Shown: positions 45,307 through 55,980 of the stretch, piece after piece
How the letters are laid out: every line of letters starts with the position of its first letter
Position numbering within the stretch: the stretch's first letter is position 1
Assembly (NCBI RefSeq): GCF_004103715.1
Contig: NZ_CP035282.1
Location: 1,974,673 to 2,038,672 of the forward strand
Length of the DNA: 64,000 nucleotides
Source: Acidilutibacter cellobiosedens
GTDB taxonomy: Bacteria; Bacillota; Clostridia; Tissierellales; Acidilutibacteraceae
Reading direction: 5' to 3'
Position numbers and translations under genes: made by a program
Notes under the pieces: model-generated
Database searches by the model: none
What the model was told of the DNA's origin: nothing
What the model saw: the letters and a program-made list of their open reading frames with translations, nothing else

Positions 45307-46171
45307 TTTTCTTCACCCCTCTCTTATTTCTTAAATCCGGTAAATGTACTGCAATATTATTATAAGCTATAAATATTATCACTATTATTGCATTTATCGC
45401 CCTGAGGGCATTAGGATCCAACCCCAAATCTATAGCAATTCCTCCTATAATTTTATATACTATGGCTCCCAATATAGCCCTTGTAGTATTTTTTACAGCA
45501 TTTGAACTTCTCTTTATAGTATCTCCTATTATAATAGATGCAAGGGCAACTACAACAATTGAACTTCCCATTGTTATATCGGCAAATCCTTGAATCTGGG
45601 CCATTAAGCTTCCGCTCAATCCTACCAGTCCATTGGAAAGTACAAGTCCCATTGTTTTATATTTGTTACTATTTGCTCCAAGAGATCTTACGAGAATTTC
45701 GTTATCTCCCGTAGTTATTAGCAAATACCCGATTTCTGTCTTCAAAAACATATCCAATGAAACTTTTACCAGCAGCACTATAACTATCAGTACAAAAAGA
45801 GCTGGACCCATATCAAATATTGAACCGTATTTATACAGCGGAATATTTGATTTACCGTTTATTTTAAGATTCACAGAATACAATATGCTTAAAGTCAGTA
45901 TCCCTGCTAATAAGGGCTTTATTTTTAACTTAATAAATAATATTGAAGTCAAAAGTCCTGCCGAGCATCCAAAGCAAAAAGACATGAAACTGCTTAATAT
46001 AGGACTAACTCCCATAGAAATAAACTTCGCAAATATAAAAGCTCCCAATGGAAAAGTCCCTTCAACAGAAAGATCTGCAATGTCCAATACTTTATAAGTC
46101 AGTACCACTCCCATGGCTAAAACCGCAAATATCAATCCTTGTTCCAAAGATGTCAAAATCAGCGAATTCAT
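45290..46171 (-). CDS. ABC transporter permease (LivH/TrpY-like)
   Basis: A 293-aa membrane protein with about eight helices of the branched-chain/TrpY permease type (EQGLIFAVLAMGVVLTYKVLDIADLSVEG at the start, where GVVLTYKVLDIADLSVEG is typical; GLVGLSGSLMAQ near 198). It forms the membrane channel for the lipoprotein at 46199-47179. The gene lies 27 nt after that gene. Confidence 0.9.
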   Translation of the reverse strand: MNSLILTSLEQGLIFAVLAMGVVLTYKVLDIADLSVEGTFPLGAFIFAKFISMGVSPILSSFMSFCFGCSAGLLTSILFIKLKIKPLLAGILTLSILYSVNLKINGKSNIPLYKYGSIFDMGPALFVLIVIVLLVKVSLDMFLKTEIGYLLITTGDNEILVRSLGANSNKYKTMGLVLSNGLVGLSGSLMAQIQGFADITMGSSIVVVALASIIIGDTIKRSSNAVKNTTRAILGAIVYKIIGGIAIDLGLDPNALRAINAIIVIIFIAYNNIAVHLPDLRNKRGVKKSVENT

Positions 46172-46198
46172 TGTTTATCCTCCAGTTTCATCTCAAAT

Positions 46199-47179
46199 TT
46201 ATTTATCAACTATTACAGCATTTTTAAAAACTTTTAAATTCAAATCCAGGCCTAAGGCTTTTAGTGTTTTTTTGTTTACTTTTATTACGGTTTTATCTGC
46301 TGTGCCTACAGGTATAGATGATAAATCTTCTTTATCTACAAGTATTTTTTTTGCCATTTCTGCTGTCTGCTTTCCCAGTTCATAATAGTCAAGTCCATTT
46401 GTTGCAAGAATTCCATCATCTACTGCAGCCGCAAAGCTGGAAACGGAAATCATTTTATTTTCTATAAGAGACTTAGATACCAGCTCTATAGACGAAGCTA
46501 CAGTATTATCTGTAATCAGATATAAGGCATCTACCTTTTTAACTATAGAATCTATTCCTTGTGGTAATTCATTTACATTGGTTACTCCAACGGTTACCAC
46601 CTTTAATCCTGCTTCAGGAGCTAACTTTTTCACTTCTTCTATTTGTATTTCAGAATTCGTTTCACTTGTATTATACAATATACCTATGGTTTTTATATCA
46701 GGATCAATTTCTTTAAACATTTTCAATTGGGAGGCAATAGGAGCTGCATCAGATGTTCCCGTTATATTTCCCCCCACATTTTTCATATCATCAACTATTT
46801 CAGATTTCACCGGATCAGTTACCGCACTAAATAATATTGGAATATCGGAAGTTGCCTGCTTAGCACTCTGGGCTGCAGGAGTTGCTATAGCAAATATTAG
46901 ATCTACTTTATCTTTTACAAATTTTTGAGCTATGGCAGATGATGTTGGGATGTCCCCTTGAGCATTGCGGTAATCTATTTCTGCATTAACTCCAAGTTCT
47001 TTCAGACCATCTTCAAATCCCTTTCTCGTGTCATCCAAAGAAGGATGTTCAGATAACTGGCTTATTCCAATTTTAAATACTTTTTCTCCATTACTGCTCA
47101 CTTCTTTACTGTCCTTACCACAACTTGTCATAACTAACGCGATAAGTAAAATCAATGTTACCAAACTTACTTTTTTCAT
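46199..47179 (-). CDS. ABC transporter substrate-binding lipoprotein (TrpX-like)
   Basis: A 326-aa lipoprotein (Cys20 in VMTSCGK). The ABC_sub_bind family pattern is clear: FKIGISQLSEHPSLDDTRKGF, DLIFAIATPAAQSAKQAT, IPILFSAVTDPV, TGTSDAAPIASQL and DNTVASSIELV. Family members bind amino acids, mainly aromatic ones. A T-box leader upstream shows control by an uncharged tRNA, so the substrate is almost certainly an amino acid. Which one could not be read with certainty. AGGAGG precedes the ATG. Confidence 0.9.
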   Translation of the reverse strand: MKKVSLVTLILLIALVMTSCGKDSKEVSSNGEKVFKIGISQLSEHPSLDDTRKGFEDGLKELGVNAEIDYRNAQGDIPTSSAIAQKFVKDKVDLIFAIATPAAQSAKQATSDIPILFSAVTDPVKSEIVDDMKNVGGNITGTSDAAPIASQLKMFKEIDPDIKTIGILYNTSETNSEIQIEEVKKLAPEAGLKVVTVGVTNVNELPQGIDSIVKKVDALYLITDNTVASSIELVSKSLIENKMISVSSFAAAVDDGILATNGLDYYELGKQTAEMAKKILVDKEDLSSIPVGTADKTVIKVNKKTLKALGLDLNLKVFKNAVIVDK

Positions 47180-47227
47180 TTAATATCCTCCTCTTATAAT
47201 ATTCGTTAGATCAAATTTATTCGGGCA

Positions 47228-47513
47228 ATAAAAAAATCCTTCATTCCTATAAATACAGTCTTTAACTGTAATTATAGGGACGAAGGATTTAATTCCATTC
47301 CGCGGTACCACCCTTATTATGACAACACCGTCATCACTCAAATCGGACCTAACAGTCTTATCCCTTGTAACGATGGGCTTTCGGATTTGCCTAATAGAAT
47401 TAATCGTTTAGCAAATCTGCTCAAGAGGGAATATTACATATCATCTTAATGTTGGCTTCCACCTTATCCAACTCTCTGTAAAAAAGATTAAATATCTTTC
47501 TCTCCATCACAGC
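47228..47513 (-). promoter_or_regulatory. T-box riboswitch of the ABC importer operon
   Basis: The minus strand carries GGGTGGTACCGCGG (47300-47313), the conserved T-box core. It is followed by a strong terminator (AATCCTTC.../GAAGGATT arms, 47235-47289) ending in seven T. Stem I with AGAGAG bulge and GTTGG/CCAAC distal stem is visible. The specifier region reads GTAATATTCCCTCTTGAGC. AUU, UAU, UUC and AAU are all possible, so the amino acid is left open. Confidence 0.9.
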
Positions 47514-47533
47514 ATTTATTTATAATGAATATA

Positions 47534-47562
47534 ATCATAATACTTTATCAATATGAAGTCAA
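47534..47562 (-). promoter_or_regulatory. Promoter of the T-box/ABC operon
   Basis: On the minus strand TTGACT (plus 47557-47562) and TATGAT (47534-47539) are separated by 17 nt, about 20 nt before the T-box leader. Confidence 0.7.
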
Positions 47563-47721
47563 TACTTTCTAAACTTTTTTTAATAATTTCATAAATTTTT
47601 TTTAACAATGTAATAATTAAACATGGTTTCAATAACATTTAGACAAAAATTAAAAGAATATTAGGAAAGTTTCAACGTTAAAGTATCTTCTGCTATTTTA
47701 GAATAATGGTTGGTTTAACAT

Positions 47722-47750
47722 TTGAAAAAACAATTCCGTTGTGCTATATT
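47722..47750 (+). promoter_or_regulatory. Promoter of pepC
   Basis: TTGAAA (47722-47727) and TATATT (47745-47750) with a 17-nt spacer, 48 nt before the start codon. Confidence 0.65.
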
Positions 47751-47797
47751 TACACTTATAAACAGATGATAATTAAAATAAAACAAGGAGGTTAATT

Positions 47798-49135
47798 ATG
47801 AAAGAGAAAATTTCCTTTGAAAATTTAAAAGAGTTTAAAGACAATTTTGAAAGTGACAGAGCCAACAAAGTTGCAATGAATGCTGCAGCTACAAATGGAG
47901 TTATAAAGGCAGCAACAAATCCGCTGGTATTCAGTAATGTAAGACATAATTTTTCCATAAATTTGGAACAGGGAGACATTACCAATCAAAAACAAAGCGG
48001 AAGATGCTGGATGTTCTCTGCCCTCAACACTATGAGGTACAGAATTATAAAAAAATTAAATCTAAAGACATTCGAACTGTCTCAAAACTATCCTCTATTC
48101 TATGACAAACTTGAAAAATCCAATTATTTTTTGGAGAGCATACTGGAAACATTGGATGAAGAAACTAACGGAAGACTGATTTCATTCCTGCTGACAGCAC
48201 CTTTAAATGATGGAGGACAGTGGGACATGTTTGTAAATTTGGTAAATAAATATGGTGTGGTGCCAAAATATGCAATGCCGGAAACCGCAAATTCCGAAAA
48301 TACAAGAGAAATGGACGGTTATCTTACAAAACTTTTGCGACAGTATGCATGTAACATAAGAGAAGAATATAAAAAAGGCACGACGGTAGAAAACCTTCGT
48401 AAAGAAAAGAAGAAATACATGGAAAACATCTATAATATTTTGTGTATATGTCTCGGAGAACCTCCAAAGATTTTTGATTTTGAAGTAAGAGACGAAGATA
48501 AAAAATATATATGCGATAAAAACATTACCCCGGTAAAATTCTTTGAAAAATATGTAGGCATGAATCTTGACGATTATATAAGCCTTATAAATGCACCAAC
48601 AGCAGACAAGCCTTATCATAAGACATATACAGTTTCCTATCTTGGAAATGTAAAAGAGGGAAGACCTGTAAAGTACTTAAACTTAGAAATTGATCAGCTT
48701 AAAAAGGCAGCAATTGCTCAGTTGAAAGATAATCTCCCGGTATGGTTCGGATGTGACGTTGGACAGAGCAGCCTTGGAAAACAAGGGATTCTTGATCTTG
48801 ATGCTGTAAAAGTAGGTGAACTCTTCGGAACGGAATTCTCCATGACAAAAGCTCAGAAGTTAGATTATGGCGAAAGTCTAATGACCCACGCCATGGTGTT
48901 TATGGGCGTTGATCTTGACGAAAAAGGAAATCCCATACGATGGAGAGTTGAAAACAGTTGGGGAAAAGACGTTGGAAAAGACGGATATATGGTAATGAGT
49001 GACAAATGGTTTAATGAATATATGTATCAGGTAGTTGTAAATAAAAAATATCTTCCAAAAGAACTTCAAAAAGAGTGGGAACAGGAACCAGCTAAATTAC
49101 AGCCATGGGATCCTATGGGCTCTTTGGCAGAATAA
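47798..49135 (+). CDS. pepC: Aminopeptidase C, C1B cysteine peptidase (bleomycin-hydrolase family)
   Basis: A 445-aa cytoplasmic peptidase that removes N-terminal residues from peptides. The catalytic Cys70 is in QKQSGRCWMFSALN with Gln64 as oxyanion residue, His is in MTHAMVFMGVD (about 365) and Asn is in WRVENSWGKD (about 387). The length and the C-terminal tail match the family, in which the tail limits the enzyme to exopeptidase action. AGGAGG precedes the ATG. It is a single gene with its own promoter and a terminator. Confidence 0.95.
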   Translation: MKEKISFENLKEFKDNFESDRANKVAMNAAATNGVIKAATNPLVFSNVRHNFSINLEQGDITNQKQSGRCWMFSALNTMRYRIIKKLNLKTFELSQNYPLFYDKLEKSNYFLESILETLDEETNGRLISFLLTAPLNDGGQWDMFVNLVNKYGVVPKYAMPETANSENTREMDGYLTKLLRQYACNIREEYKKGTTVENLRKEKKKYMENIYNILCICLGEPPKIFDFEVRDEDKKYICDKNITPVKFFEKYVGMNLDDYISLINAPTADKPYHKTYTVSYLGNVKEGRPVKYLNLEIDQLKKAAIAQLKDNLPVWFGCDVGQSSLGKQGILDLDAVKVGELFGTEFSMTKAQKLDYGESLMTHAMVFMGVDLDEKGNPIRWRVENSWGKDVGKDGYMVMSDKWFNEYMYQVVVNKKYLPKELQKEWEQEPAKLQPWDPMGSLAE

Positions 49136-49158
49136 CAAATCTAAAATTCTAAAAAGCA

Positions 49159-49202
49159 TTAAAAAGATGATTACCTTGATTCAAAGGAATCATCTTTTTA
49201 AT
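49159..49202. terminator. Bidirectional terminator between pepC and glpK
   Basis: AAAAAGATGATT and AATCATCTTTTT arms around CTTGATTCAAAG-type loop sequence. T runs are present on both strands. Confidence 0.85.
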
Positions 49203-50714
<1,512 letters not shown>

Positions 50715-50741
50715 CTAATCTTTTAAATTTATTTTTTTCAA

Positions 50742-52046
50742 TCAATAACTTTTGTTTTCAAAAAATTTGCGATTACTTTGTCTAAACAAATACAGTACAA
50801 GCAATATTGTTGCAAATGTTATGACAGTTATAATCGTAAAAACATCTATATGCATCATATAATCAGAGATTCCATCGGGTAATAAATCTATCATCCACGC
50901 ATAAATCTTGTCTCCAAAGAAAATGCCTAATCCAAAGAAGGTTTGATATACTCCCATTGTCATCTCACGAACATTCTTTGCATATGGTTCCATTACAACT
51001 CCAATCAAAATATTATAAGTCAATCCATATCCAAAACCGCTTAAAGCATGGGTAAAGAATATAACCCACTGATTTGTAGTAATAGTCAATGTTAATGAAA
51101 ATATGCCACAAAGAGCAAGTCCAAGAATTAGGGTATTTCGAATACCTATCTTCTTTTTAAAATACAATCCTGCCAGAACGCCTGCAACTAATTGAAAACT
51201 GCTGTAAATAAAATCAATATATGCAATCAGAAAATCGCTCATTCCAATTTCTTTTAAGCGAACAAAAGCAACTAAATTACTACCGCTGGAACTGAATTTA
51301 ATAAATGATACCAATATTCCCACTGCGCTTAGAATTAGCAAACGCTGATCACTAACTACTTTTTTGAATCCCTTTAGCGAAAAATTTCTTGTAGGTTCTT
51401 TATTATCTTTCACAAATAACAAAAATATTAATGTGATTAAAGATAAAGCAGCACTTACTATCCACATTTCGCCATAATGCTTAATATTACCTTTAGTTGC
51501 TGTATATTGTATGGGGGACATAATAAATTCCGCCAATAATGGCGCAACCGACAAAATTGACACAGACATCATGGCTTGATTGCTGTCAAAAGTTTCGGCA
51601 AACAATACGTTAAACAAAGACAACATCGATGCGCTAATTCCCAATGCCAATGAAGACAATAATAATGAATAATAACCGGGTTTAAACACTACATAAACTG
51701 ATGTAACCAGTACAGCACTAACCGCAAATAAAATCAGAGCTTTACGGGATTTAAAATAATCGCTCAGAGCAAATACAGGTAAGCGAATAAAAGTTGATAT
51801 CAATCCATATGCAGCAGCAATATTGGCAGCCAATGTTCCTCCTAATGCCAGTCCTCCTATATCAACAGGTGCCATTGCATAAGCCTTACGATAAGAACGT
51901 ACAATATTAACAGCAGACCAAAATAAAACCAATAAGATAAAAATCAAGCATTGATACCGTGTTAAATGATATTTTTTATACAAAAATATCGACAGTATAA
52001 TCGTTGCTATAATAGTTATTCCATAAATTAAAATTTGATTGTCCAT
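50742..52046 (-). CDS. Major facilitator superfamily transporter
   Basis: A 434-aa protein with about 12 hydrophobic segments and a central cytoplasmic loop after segment 6 (VKDNKEPTRNFSLKGFKKVV). A charged loop between segments 2 and 3 (DYFKSRKALILF) corresponds to the MFS motif A position. It is co-directional with glpK and may carry glycerol-3-phosphate, glycerol or a related substrate. That is inference from position only. Confidence 0.78.
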   Translation of the reverse strand: MDNQILIYGITIIATIILSIFLYKKYHLTRYQCLIFILLVLFWSAVNIVRSYRKAYAMAPVDIGGLALGGTLAANIAAAYGLISTFIRLPVFALSDYFKSRKALILFAVSAVLVTSVYVVFKPGYYSLLLSSLALGISASMLSLFNVLFAETFDSNQAMMSVSILSVAPLLAEFIMSPIQYTATKGNIKHYGEMWIVSAALSLITLIFLLFVKDNKEPTRNFSLKGFKKVVSDQRLLILSAVGILVSFIKFSSSGSNLVAFVRLKEIGMSDFLIAYIDFIYSSFQLVAGVLAGLYFKKKIGIRNTLILGLALCGIFSLTLTITTNQWVIFFTHALSGFGYGLTYNILIGVVMEPYAKNVREMTMGVYQTFFGLGIFFGDKIYAWMIDLLPDGISDYMMHIDVFTIITVITFATILLVLYLFRQSNRKFFENKSY

Positions 52047-52260
52047 AATTCCTCTTTCCTCTTTATAAATTTTGTTAAAAAATAAATTTCAAGAAATCTT
52101 AGAGAATTAATTGTTATGTATAAAACAGCGTTCATATTAACGTTTTCCATAAGAACAAACATCTTCTCAAATATTTTTTTAACCCCATCCACAGCTGATA
52201 TTACTATATTACTCGTCTCTTGTCAATTCAAAAAGGTTTAAGAGTCTTAAATTATTTCAG

Positions 52261-52953
52261 CTAAGATATTATTATGCTGTTACCACAATCTACTGAGAAC
52301 ATCTCATACTGACCTCCGCAATTATCTATTATTTGCTCAACTATCTGTTTTAAAGAATTTTCTCGGTATTCTTTACTTGTATTTGCATTTCCCTGAACAA
52401 TTAGTATAACATTCTTTGTCTCCTCTGAAATCTTATATAGCTCTGAATCTCTAGCATCAAGATAAGCTAAAATATCATTCTCATCCCTATAAAGAAAATC
52501 ACCTCTGACTGTTCTTTTTTCTCCTCCGCCTATGGGATAAAAAATTTCTTCACCTTCAGCAAAAGTAAAACATAATGTTTGTGAAATTTTATCATAATCA
52601 TGAGCTCCGATAGATAAAAAATTTGAGATTACTTCCATATTGTAAATATCTACAATACTATTAATACGAGGCATATGTCCTCTATCCTTTATATTATTAA
52701 TTAATGCTTCTGCCGTAGGCGGATATTTTTTTAAACTTCTGCCGGATTTTCTAATCATTGCCCTATATCCTTCCAATATCTTATTATTTTTTATTACAGT
52801 TTCATCATATTTTAAAGCTTTATTCTGTTGTTCTTGTATCCTCTGTTCAATTTTGGGAGATAAAACATTTTTTACGTTGACATTATGTAAAATTGCTCCC
52901 ACAATATTCATTAATCCAAATAATAAATACCTTTTATCAACTTCAATCTTCAT
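52261..52953 (-). CDS. B3/4 tRNA-binding domain protein
   Basis: A 230-aa soluble protein. The B3/4 domain known from the PheRS beta subunit is visible at about residues 60-210: IRKSGRSLKKYPPTAEALI, RINSIVDIYNMEVISNFLSIGAHDYDKI and FLYRDENDILAYLDARDS. Free-standing B3/4 proteins may edit mischarged tRNA or act on related substrates, but this is not proven for this branch. The domain contains the FxxGxHD-like SIGAHDYDK motif. It has no clear operon partner. A DUF1648 gene lies 49 nt upstream on the same strand. Confidence 0.8.
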   Translation of the reverse strand: MKIEVDKRYLLFGLMNIVGAILHNVNVKNVLSPKIEQRIQEQQNKALKYDETVIKNNKILEGYRAMIRKSGRSLKKYPPTAEALINNIKDRGHMPRINSIVDIYNMEVISNFLSIGAHDYDKISQTLCFTFAEGEEIFYPIGGGEKRTVRGDFLYRDENDILAYLDARDSELYKISEETKNVILIVQGNANTSKEYRENSLKQIVEQIIDNCGGQYEMFSVDCGNSIIIS

Positions 52954-53002
52954 TTTTCAGTCATCCTCTCTCAAATGACAAATTTTCTTATGATAACTCC
53001 TT

Positions 53003-53419
53003 CTATTTGTTTCTCCGTAACCGTACACCAACAAGAACTGCAAAAAACAAAGCAAAAAACACAAATAAGATTAGTAACAAAGAAAAAGATGGTTTAATTA
53101 ACTTAATATTAAGAAGAAAAATATGGGTTTCTACTACTACAAATAAATAAGTCAAAAATACAGTAAATGCACCTCCTATTTCCTCTTCCTTTAAACCCTT
53201 CATCCAAGAATTGTAGGAAAGCGAGCTCATTACAGTAAAAATCGGAAATACAAAAAACATCCATTTATTCATATTTCCATTTGGAATTCCATCGGCTGTC
53301 CAATGAATAACAATATCATTTCCAAGAAAAACTAAAGCAAGGACGGTCAAAATAATACTTATTAAAACTAAAACATCAGCAATATTTCTCCAAAATTTAA
53401 TTGGTATTCTATTCTGCAT
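53003..53419 (-). CDS. DUF1648 membrane protein
   Basis: A 138-aa protein with four membrane segments. The DUF1648 pattern LGNDIVIHWTADGIPNGNMNKW (about residues 31-52) is clear. Proteins with this domain occur near toxin-antitoxin-like immunity systems (SdpI type) and as transporters of unknown role. The basic tail GVRLRRNK is cytoplasmic. No function can be given. Confidence 0.8.
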   Translation of the reverse strand: MQNRIPIKFWRNIADVLVLISIILTVLALVFLGNDIVIHWTADGIPNGNMNKWMFFVFPIFTVMSSLSYNSWMKGLKEEEIGGAFTVFLTYLFVVVETHIFLLNIKLIKPSFSLLLILFVFFALFFAVLVGVRLRRNK

Positions 53420-53535
53420 ATTGTCGCCCCTTGTCCACTTTTTATATATGTTATTATAACCTGGTAAATAATCTATTACTATTATATAATAATATTATAA
53501 AGAATATATAATCAAATAATGAGAGGATGAAAATT

Positions 53536-54120
53536 ATGTGCGGTAGATTTTCATTGGATGTGGATATAGATTTTTTAATAGATAGATATAAAGTAATTAA
53601 AAAAATCGGTGAATTTAATTCTAAGGATGAAATTTTTCCAACGGATTTTTCTCCTGTGATAATAAACAGGGGGTATAATGAACTTAGAGTGTTAAAATGG
53701 GGATTTATGCCGAGCTTTGCTAAAAGACCTATAATTAACTCAAAAAGTGAAACTGTCGATATAAAGCCAACATTTAAAAATTCCTTCTATAACAAAAGAT
53801 GTTTAATACCCGCAACAAGTTTTTTTGAATGGGAAAAATCCGGAGATAATAAAATAAAAAGGAGAATATATGTTAAAGGTGAGGATATTTTTTCTATGGC
53901 CGGATTATATAATATATTTAGAGATGATAATGGAGTTGAATATTATGCATTTACTATACTTACGACAGATTCAAACGAAGAAATGAAATCCATTCACTAC
54001 AGAATGCCTGTTATATTGCCTAAAGATAAAGAAGATTTGTGGCTCAATATAAATATTAAGAATCCAGTGATTTTAAAAGAATTGCTGAAACCTTATGAGC
54101 AGAGCTTATTAATAAAATAA
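53536..54120 (+). CDS. SRAP domain protein (YedK/HMCES type)
   Basis: A 194-aa SOS-response-associated protein that links covalently to abasic sites in single-stranded DNA through Cys2. MCGRFS at the very start supplies this cysteine, NSKSETVDIKPTF the active-site region with Glu, and SIHYRMPVIL the conserved histidine. The start must be ATG 53536, because Cys must be residue 2. The ATG 9 nt upstream abuts its ribosome site. FFEWEKSG is a further family mark. It is a single gene, divergent from the DUF1648 gene. Confidence 0.92.
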   Translation: MCGRFSLDVDIDFLIDRYKVIKKIGEFNSKDEIFPTDFSPVIINRGYNELRVLKWGFMPSFAKRPIINSKSETVDIKPTFKNSFYNKRCLIPATSFFEWEKSGDNKIKRRIYVKGEDIFSMAGLYNIFRDDNGVEYYAFTILTTDSNEEMKSIHYRMPVILPKDKEDLWLNINIKNPVILKELLKPYEQSLLIK

Positions 54121-54146
54121 ACTCTGCTTATCATGATTTAGTATAT

Positions 54147-55280
54147 CTACATAGCATCAGCAAAATATTTATGCAAACTTCCATTTATATTAATTCCATA
54201 TTTTTTAAATGTTTCATCCAATGCCTTTAAAGTTATATAAACCTTTTCTTCATAGCAATTTTCTCCCATATGCCCTATCCTAATAACCTTATCCTTCAGA
54301 CAATCAAAGTCTCCTCCTATCATTATATTGTGTTCTTCCACCATATGATTATATATATCGGAAAATGTAATTCCTTTAGGGATTAAAATTGCGGTAACCG
54401 TATTTGAATATCCGTCTATAGGATAAAGTTCCAATTCGGATTTCATTATAGCTTCTCTAACTGCAGTACCTATTTTTTTATGTCTTTCTATATAGTCTCC
54501 CTTTTTAAAAACTCTATCCAATGCACAATTTAGCCCATATATATCACTTATAGGAGGAGTATAAGGAAAGTATTTTTCTTCATACCAGTTTTTCCATATT
54601 GCCAGATTGCAATAGAAAGATGCAATGGGTGTTTTTCTGTTGAGGATAATATCCCAAGCTTTTTTACTGATACTTAAAAAAGTCAATCCAGGTGATGCGG
54701 ATATACATTTTTGGCTTCCTCCGAGGACTACGTCTATTTGCCATTTATCCACCTTTAATGGTTCTCCTCCAATGCCTGAAACTGAATCCACCACAGTAAT
54801 TATCCCATATTTTTTTAATAGCGGGCATATTTTGCTTACAGGGTTTGTAAGACCAGAAGGTGTCTCACAATGGACTAAAGTTGCCAATTTAAAGTCATTA
54901 TCTTTTTCTAAAAAGTTTTCTAGTTCCTTTAAGTCAATGGATCTTCTATAATTTCCCTTAAAATATGTAATCTCTGCTCCGTATATCTTAGCAAAATCTC
55001 CGAAACCCTTCCCAAATATGCCATTATCTATACATAGTACTTTATCTCCAGGTTCAATTAAAGATGCACAGGCTGCTTCAAGCCCCAGTATTCCTTCGCC
55101 ATCTAATATAAGTACATCCTCTTTAGTATTTAAAAGTTTCTTCAGCTTACCACAGGTTTCCTTGTAATATTCAAAAAAATTCACATCCAAATCCGGATTA
55201 GTTATACTCTGGGCCATTGCTCTTCTCACATCTTCATGAACCTCCGTTGGCCCAGGAGTCATTATTAAAGATTTTTTCAA
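54147..55280 (-). CDS. Class V aminotransferase (alanine--glyoxylate / serine-pyruvate type)
   Basis: A 377-aa PLP enzyme. MTPGPTEVHEDVRRAMA is the family start, VHCETPSGLTNPV and VVDSVSGIGGEPL hold the PLP contacts with Asp, and GGSQKCISASPGL contains the Schiff-base lysine (about residue 188). It transfers amino groups between alanine or serine and glyoxylate or pyruvate. TTG 55280 has GGGAGG 7 nt upstream. The TTG at 55295 overlaps that site. The gene lies directly beside the solitary CRISPR repeat and runs away from it. Confidence 0.9.
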   Translation of the reverse strand: MKKSLIMTPGPTEVHEDVRRAMAQSITNPDLDVNFFEYYKETCGKLKKLLNTKEDVLILDGEGILGLEAACASLIEPGDKVLCIDNGIFGKGFGDFAKIYGAEITYFKGNYRRSIDLKELENFLEKDNDFKLATLVHCETPSGLTNPVSKICPLLKKYGIITVVDSVSGIGGEPLKVDKWQIDVVLGGSQKCISASPGLTFLSISKKAWDIILNRKTPIASFYCNLAIWKNWYEEKYFPYTPPISDIYGLNCALDRVFKKGDYIERHKKIGTAVREAIMKSELELYPIDGYSNTVTAILIPKGITFSDIYNHMVEEHNIMIGGDFDCLKDKVIRIGHMGENCYEEKVYITLKALDETFKKYGININGSLHKYFADAM

Positions 55281-55460
55281 AATAATACCTCCCAAAACTT
55301 ATTAAACGTATCGTATCGCTTTAAAATTGTATTGTTTATAAATTTATAGTATCACTACAGTTTTGCTGTGTCAATAAAATTAACTATAGTGTAAATATTA
55401 TATTGGGGAAAGTAAAGTTTGGGGATAGGATATCTATTTTAAACATGAAGAAACGGTAAA

Positions 55461-55489
55461 GTTTCAATTCCTCATTAGGTATTATAAAT
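55461..55489 (-). repeat. Solitary CRISPR repeat, leader-distal to array 3
   Basis: A perfect copy of the 29-nt repeat, 491 nt away from the first repeat of array 3. It is probably the oldest surviving repeat of that array. The DNA between is phage-like coding sequence instead of a normal spacer. Confidence 0.9.
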
Positions 55490-55672
55490 ATTTATAACCC
55501 CGATGGACAAGTACAATATTTTATAATAAACTCTAAGCAAGGGAAGGATATTTCTAAATATAACCCGGAAGAGCAAGAAGTTTTATATCAAAGAGGTTCA
55601 ATATTTAGAATATCAGACATTGTTGAAAATAATAGTAAATATTATATTATGATGGAGGAATATCATGAATAA
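55490..55672 (+). pseudogene. C-terminal fragment of an ADP-ribosyltransferase-like phage protein
   Basis: The frame reads IYNPDGQVQYFIINSKQGKD, ISKYNPEEQEVLYQRGSIF and RISDIVENNSKYY, then stops. GKDIS..., EEQEVL and RGS.F.I resemble the end of ADP-ribosyltransferase exoenzyme domains found in phage head-morphogenesis and toxin proteins. There is no start codon. The frame begins within the CRISPR repeat, and a stop lies just before it. Some 60 residues remain. The stop overlaps the start of the next ORF. The family assignment is moderate. Confidence 0.55.
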
Positions 55673-55889
55673 TAAAAAATTAACCTTTGAAGAGTTTATG
55701 AAATTGCCAGAGCAAGAGAAAGGAGAAGCTTATAAAAAACTTTCAGATGAAGATAAATTTAAAGCAAGATTAGGACAAAATCCAGGAGGAACAACTATAG
55801 GCTACAAACCTTTAAAGGAGGGAGAAAAAGAAAAATATCATAAAGAATTCATTCAATTTTTAAAAGAAAAGCATGGGATAGACATTTAG
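55665..55889 (+). CDS. Small acidic/basic protein of unknown function, phage-like
   Basis: A 74-aa charged soluble protein (LTFEEFMKLPEQEKGEAYKK, GGTTIGYKPLKEGEKEKYHK). GGAGG lies 6 nt before the ATG, and its start overlaps the end of the ART-like fragment (ATGAATAA), so the two were one operon. A terminator follows. It may have been a partner of the ART-like protein in the source phage. No family is recognised. Whether it is expressed here is unknown because its promoter is missing. Confidence 0.6.
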   Translation: MNNKKLTFEEFMKLPEQEKGEAYKKLSDEDKFKARLGQNPGGTTIGYKPLKEGEKEKYHKEFIQFLKEKHGIDI

Positions 55890-55897
55890 AAAGAAAT

Positions 55898-55934
55898 AAG
55901 CACTCACTATTTTTATTTAGTAAGTGCTTTTATT
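55898..55934 (+). terminator. Terminator of the phage-like segment
   Basis: AAGCACTCACTA pairs with TAGTAAGTGCTT with one mismatch, followed by TTATT. It ends the ART-like/74-aa unit, and a new gene start (AGGAGGTGATTAGTGTGGCC) follows inside the spacer-length end piece. Confidence 0.7.
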
Positions 55935-55980
55935 ATGCTTAATTTTCAGGAGGTGATTAGTGTGGCCGCAAGTGTACAGA

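Noticed and set aside
47620-47690. TTTCAATAACATT and GTTTCAACGTTA as further degenerate CRISPR repeats
   Set aside because: Only the first 7-8 bases match and the rest does not. Expected by chance in AT-rich DNA.
55461-55980. A CRISPR-regulated toxin-antitoxin RNA unit (CreTA type)
   Set aside because: CreTA units are short RNAs inside the cas operon with a degenerate repeat. Here the repeat is perfect, the insert codes for phage-like protein and it lies far from the Cascade genes.
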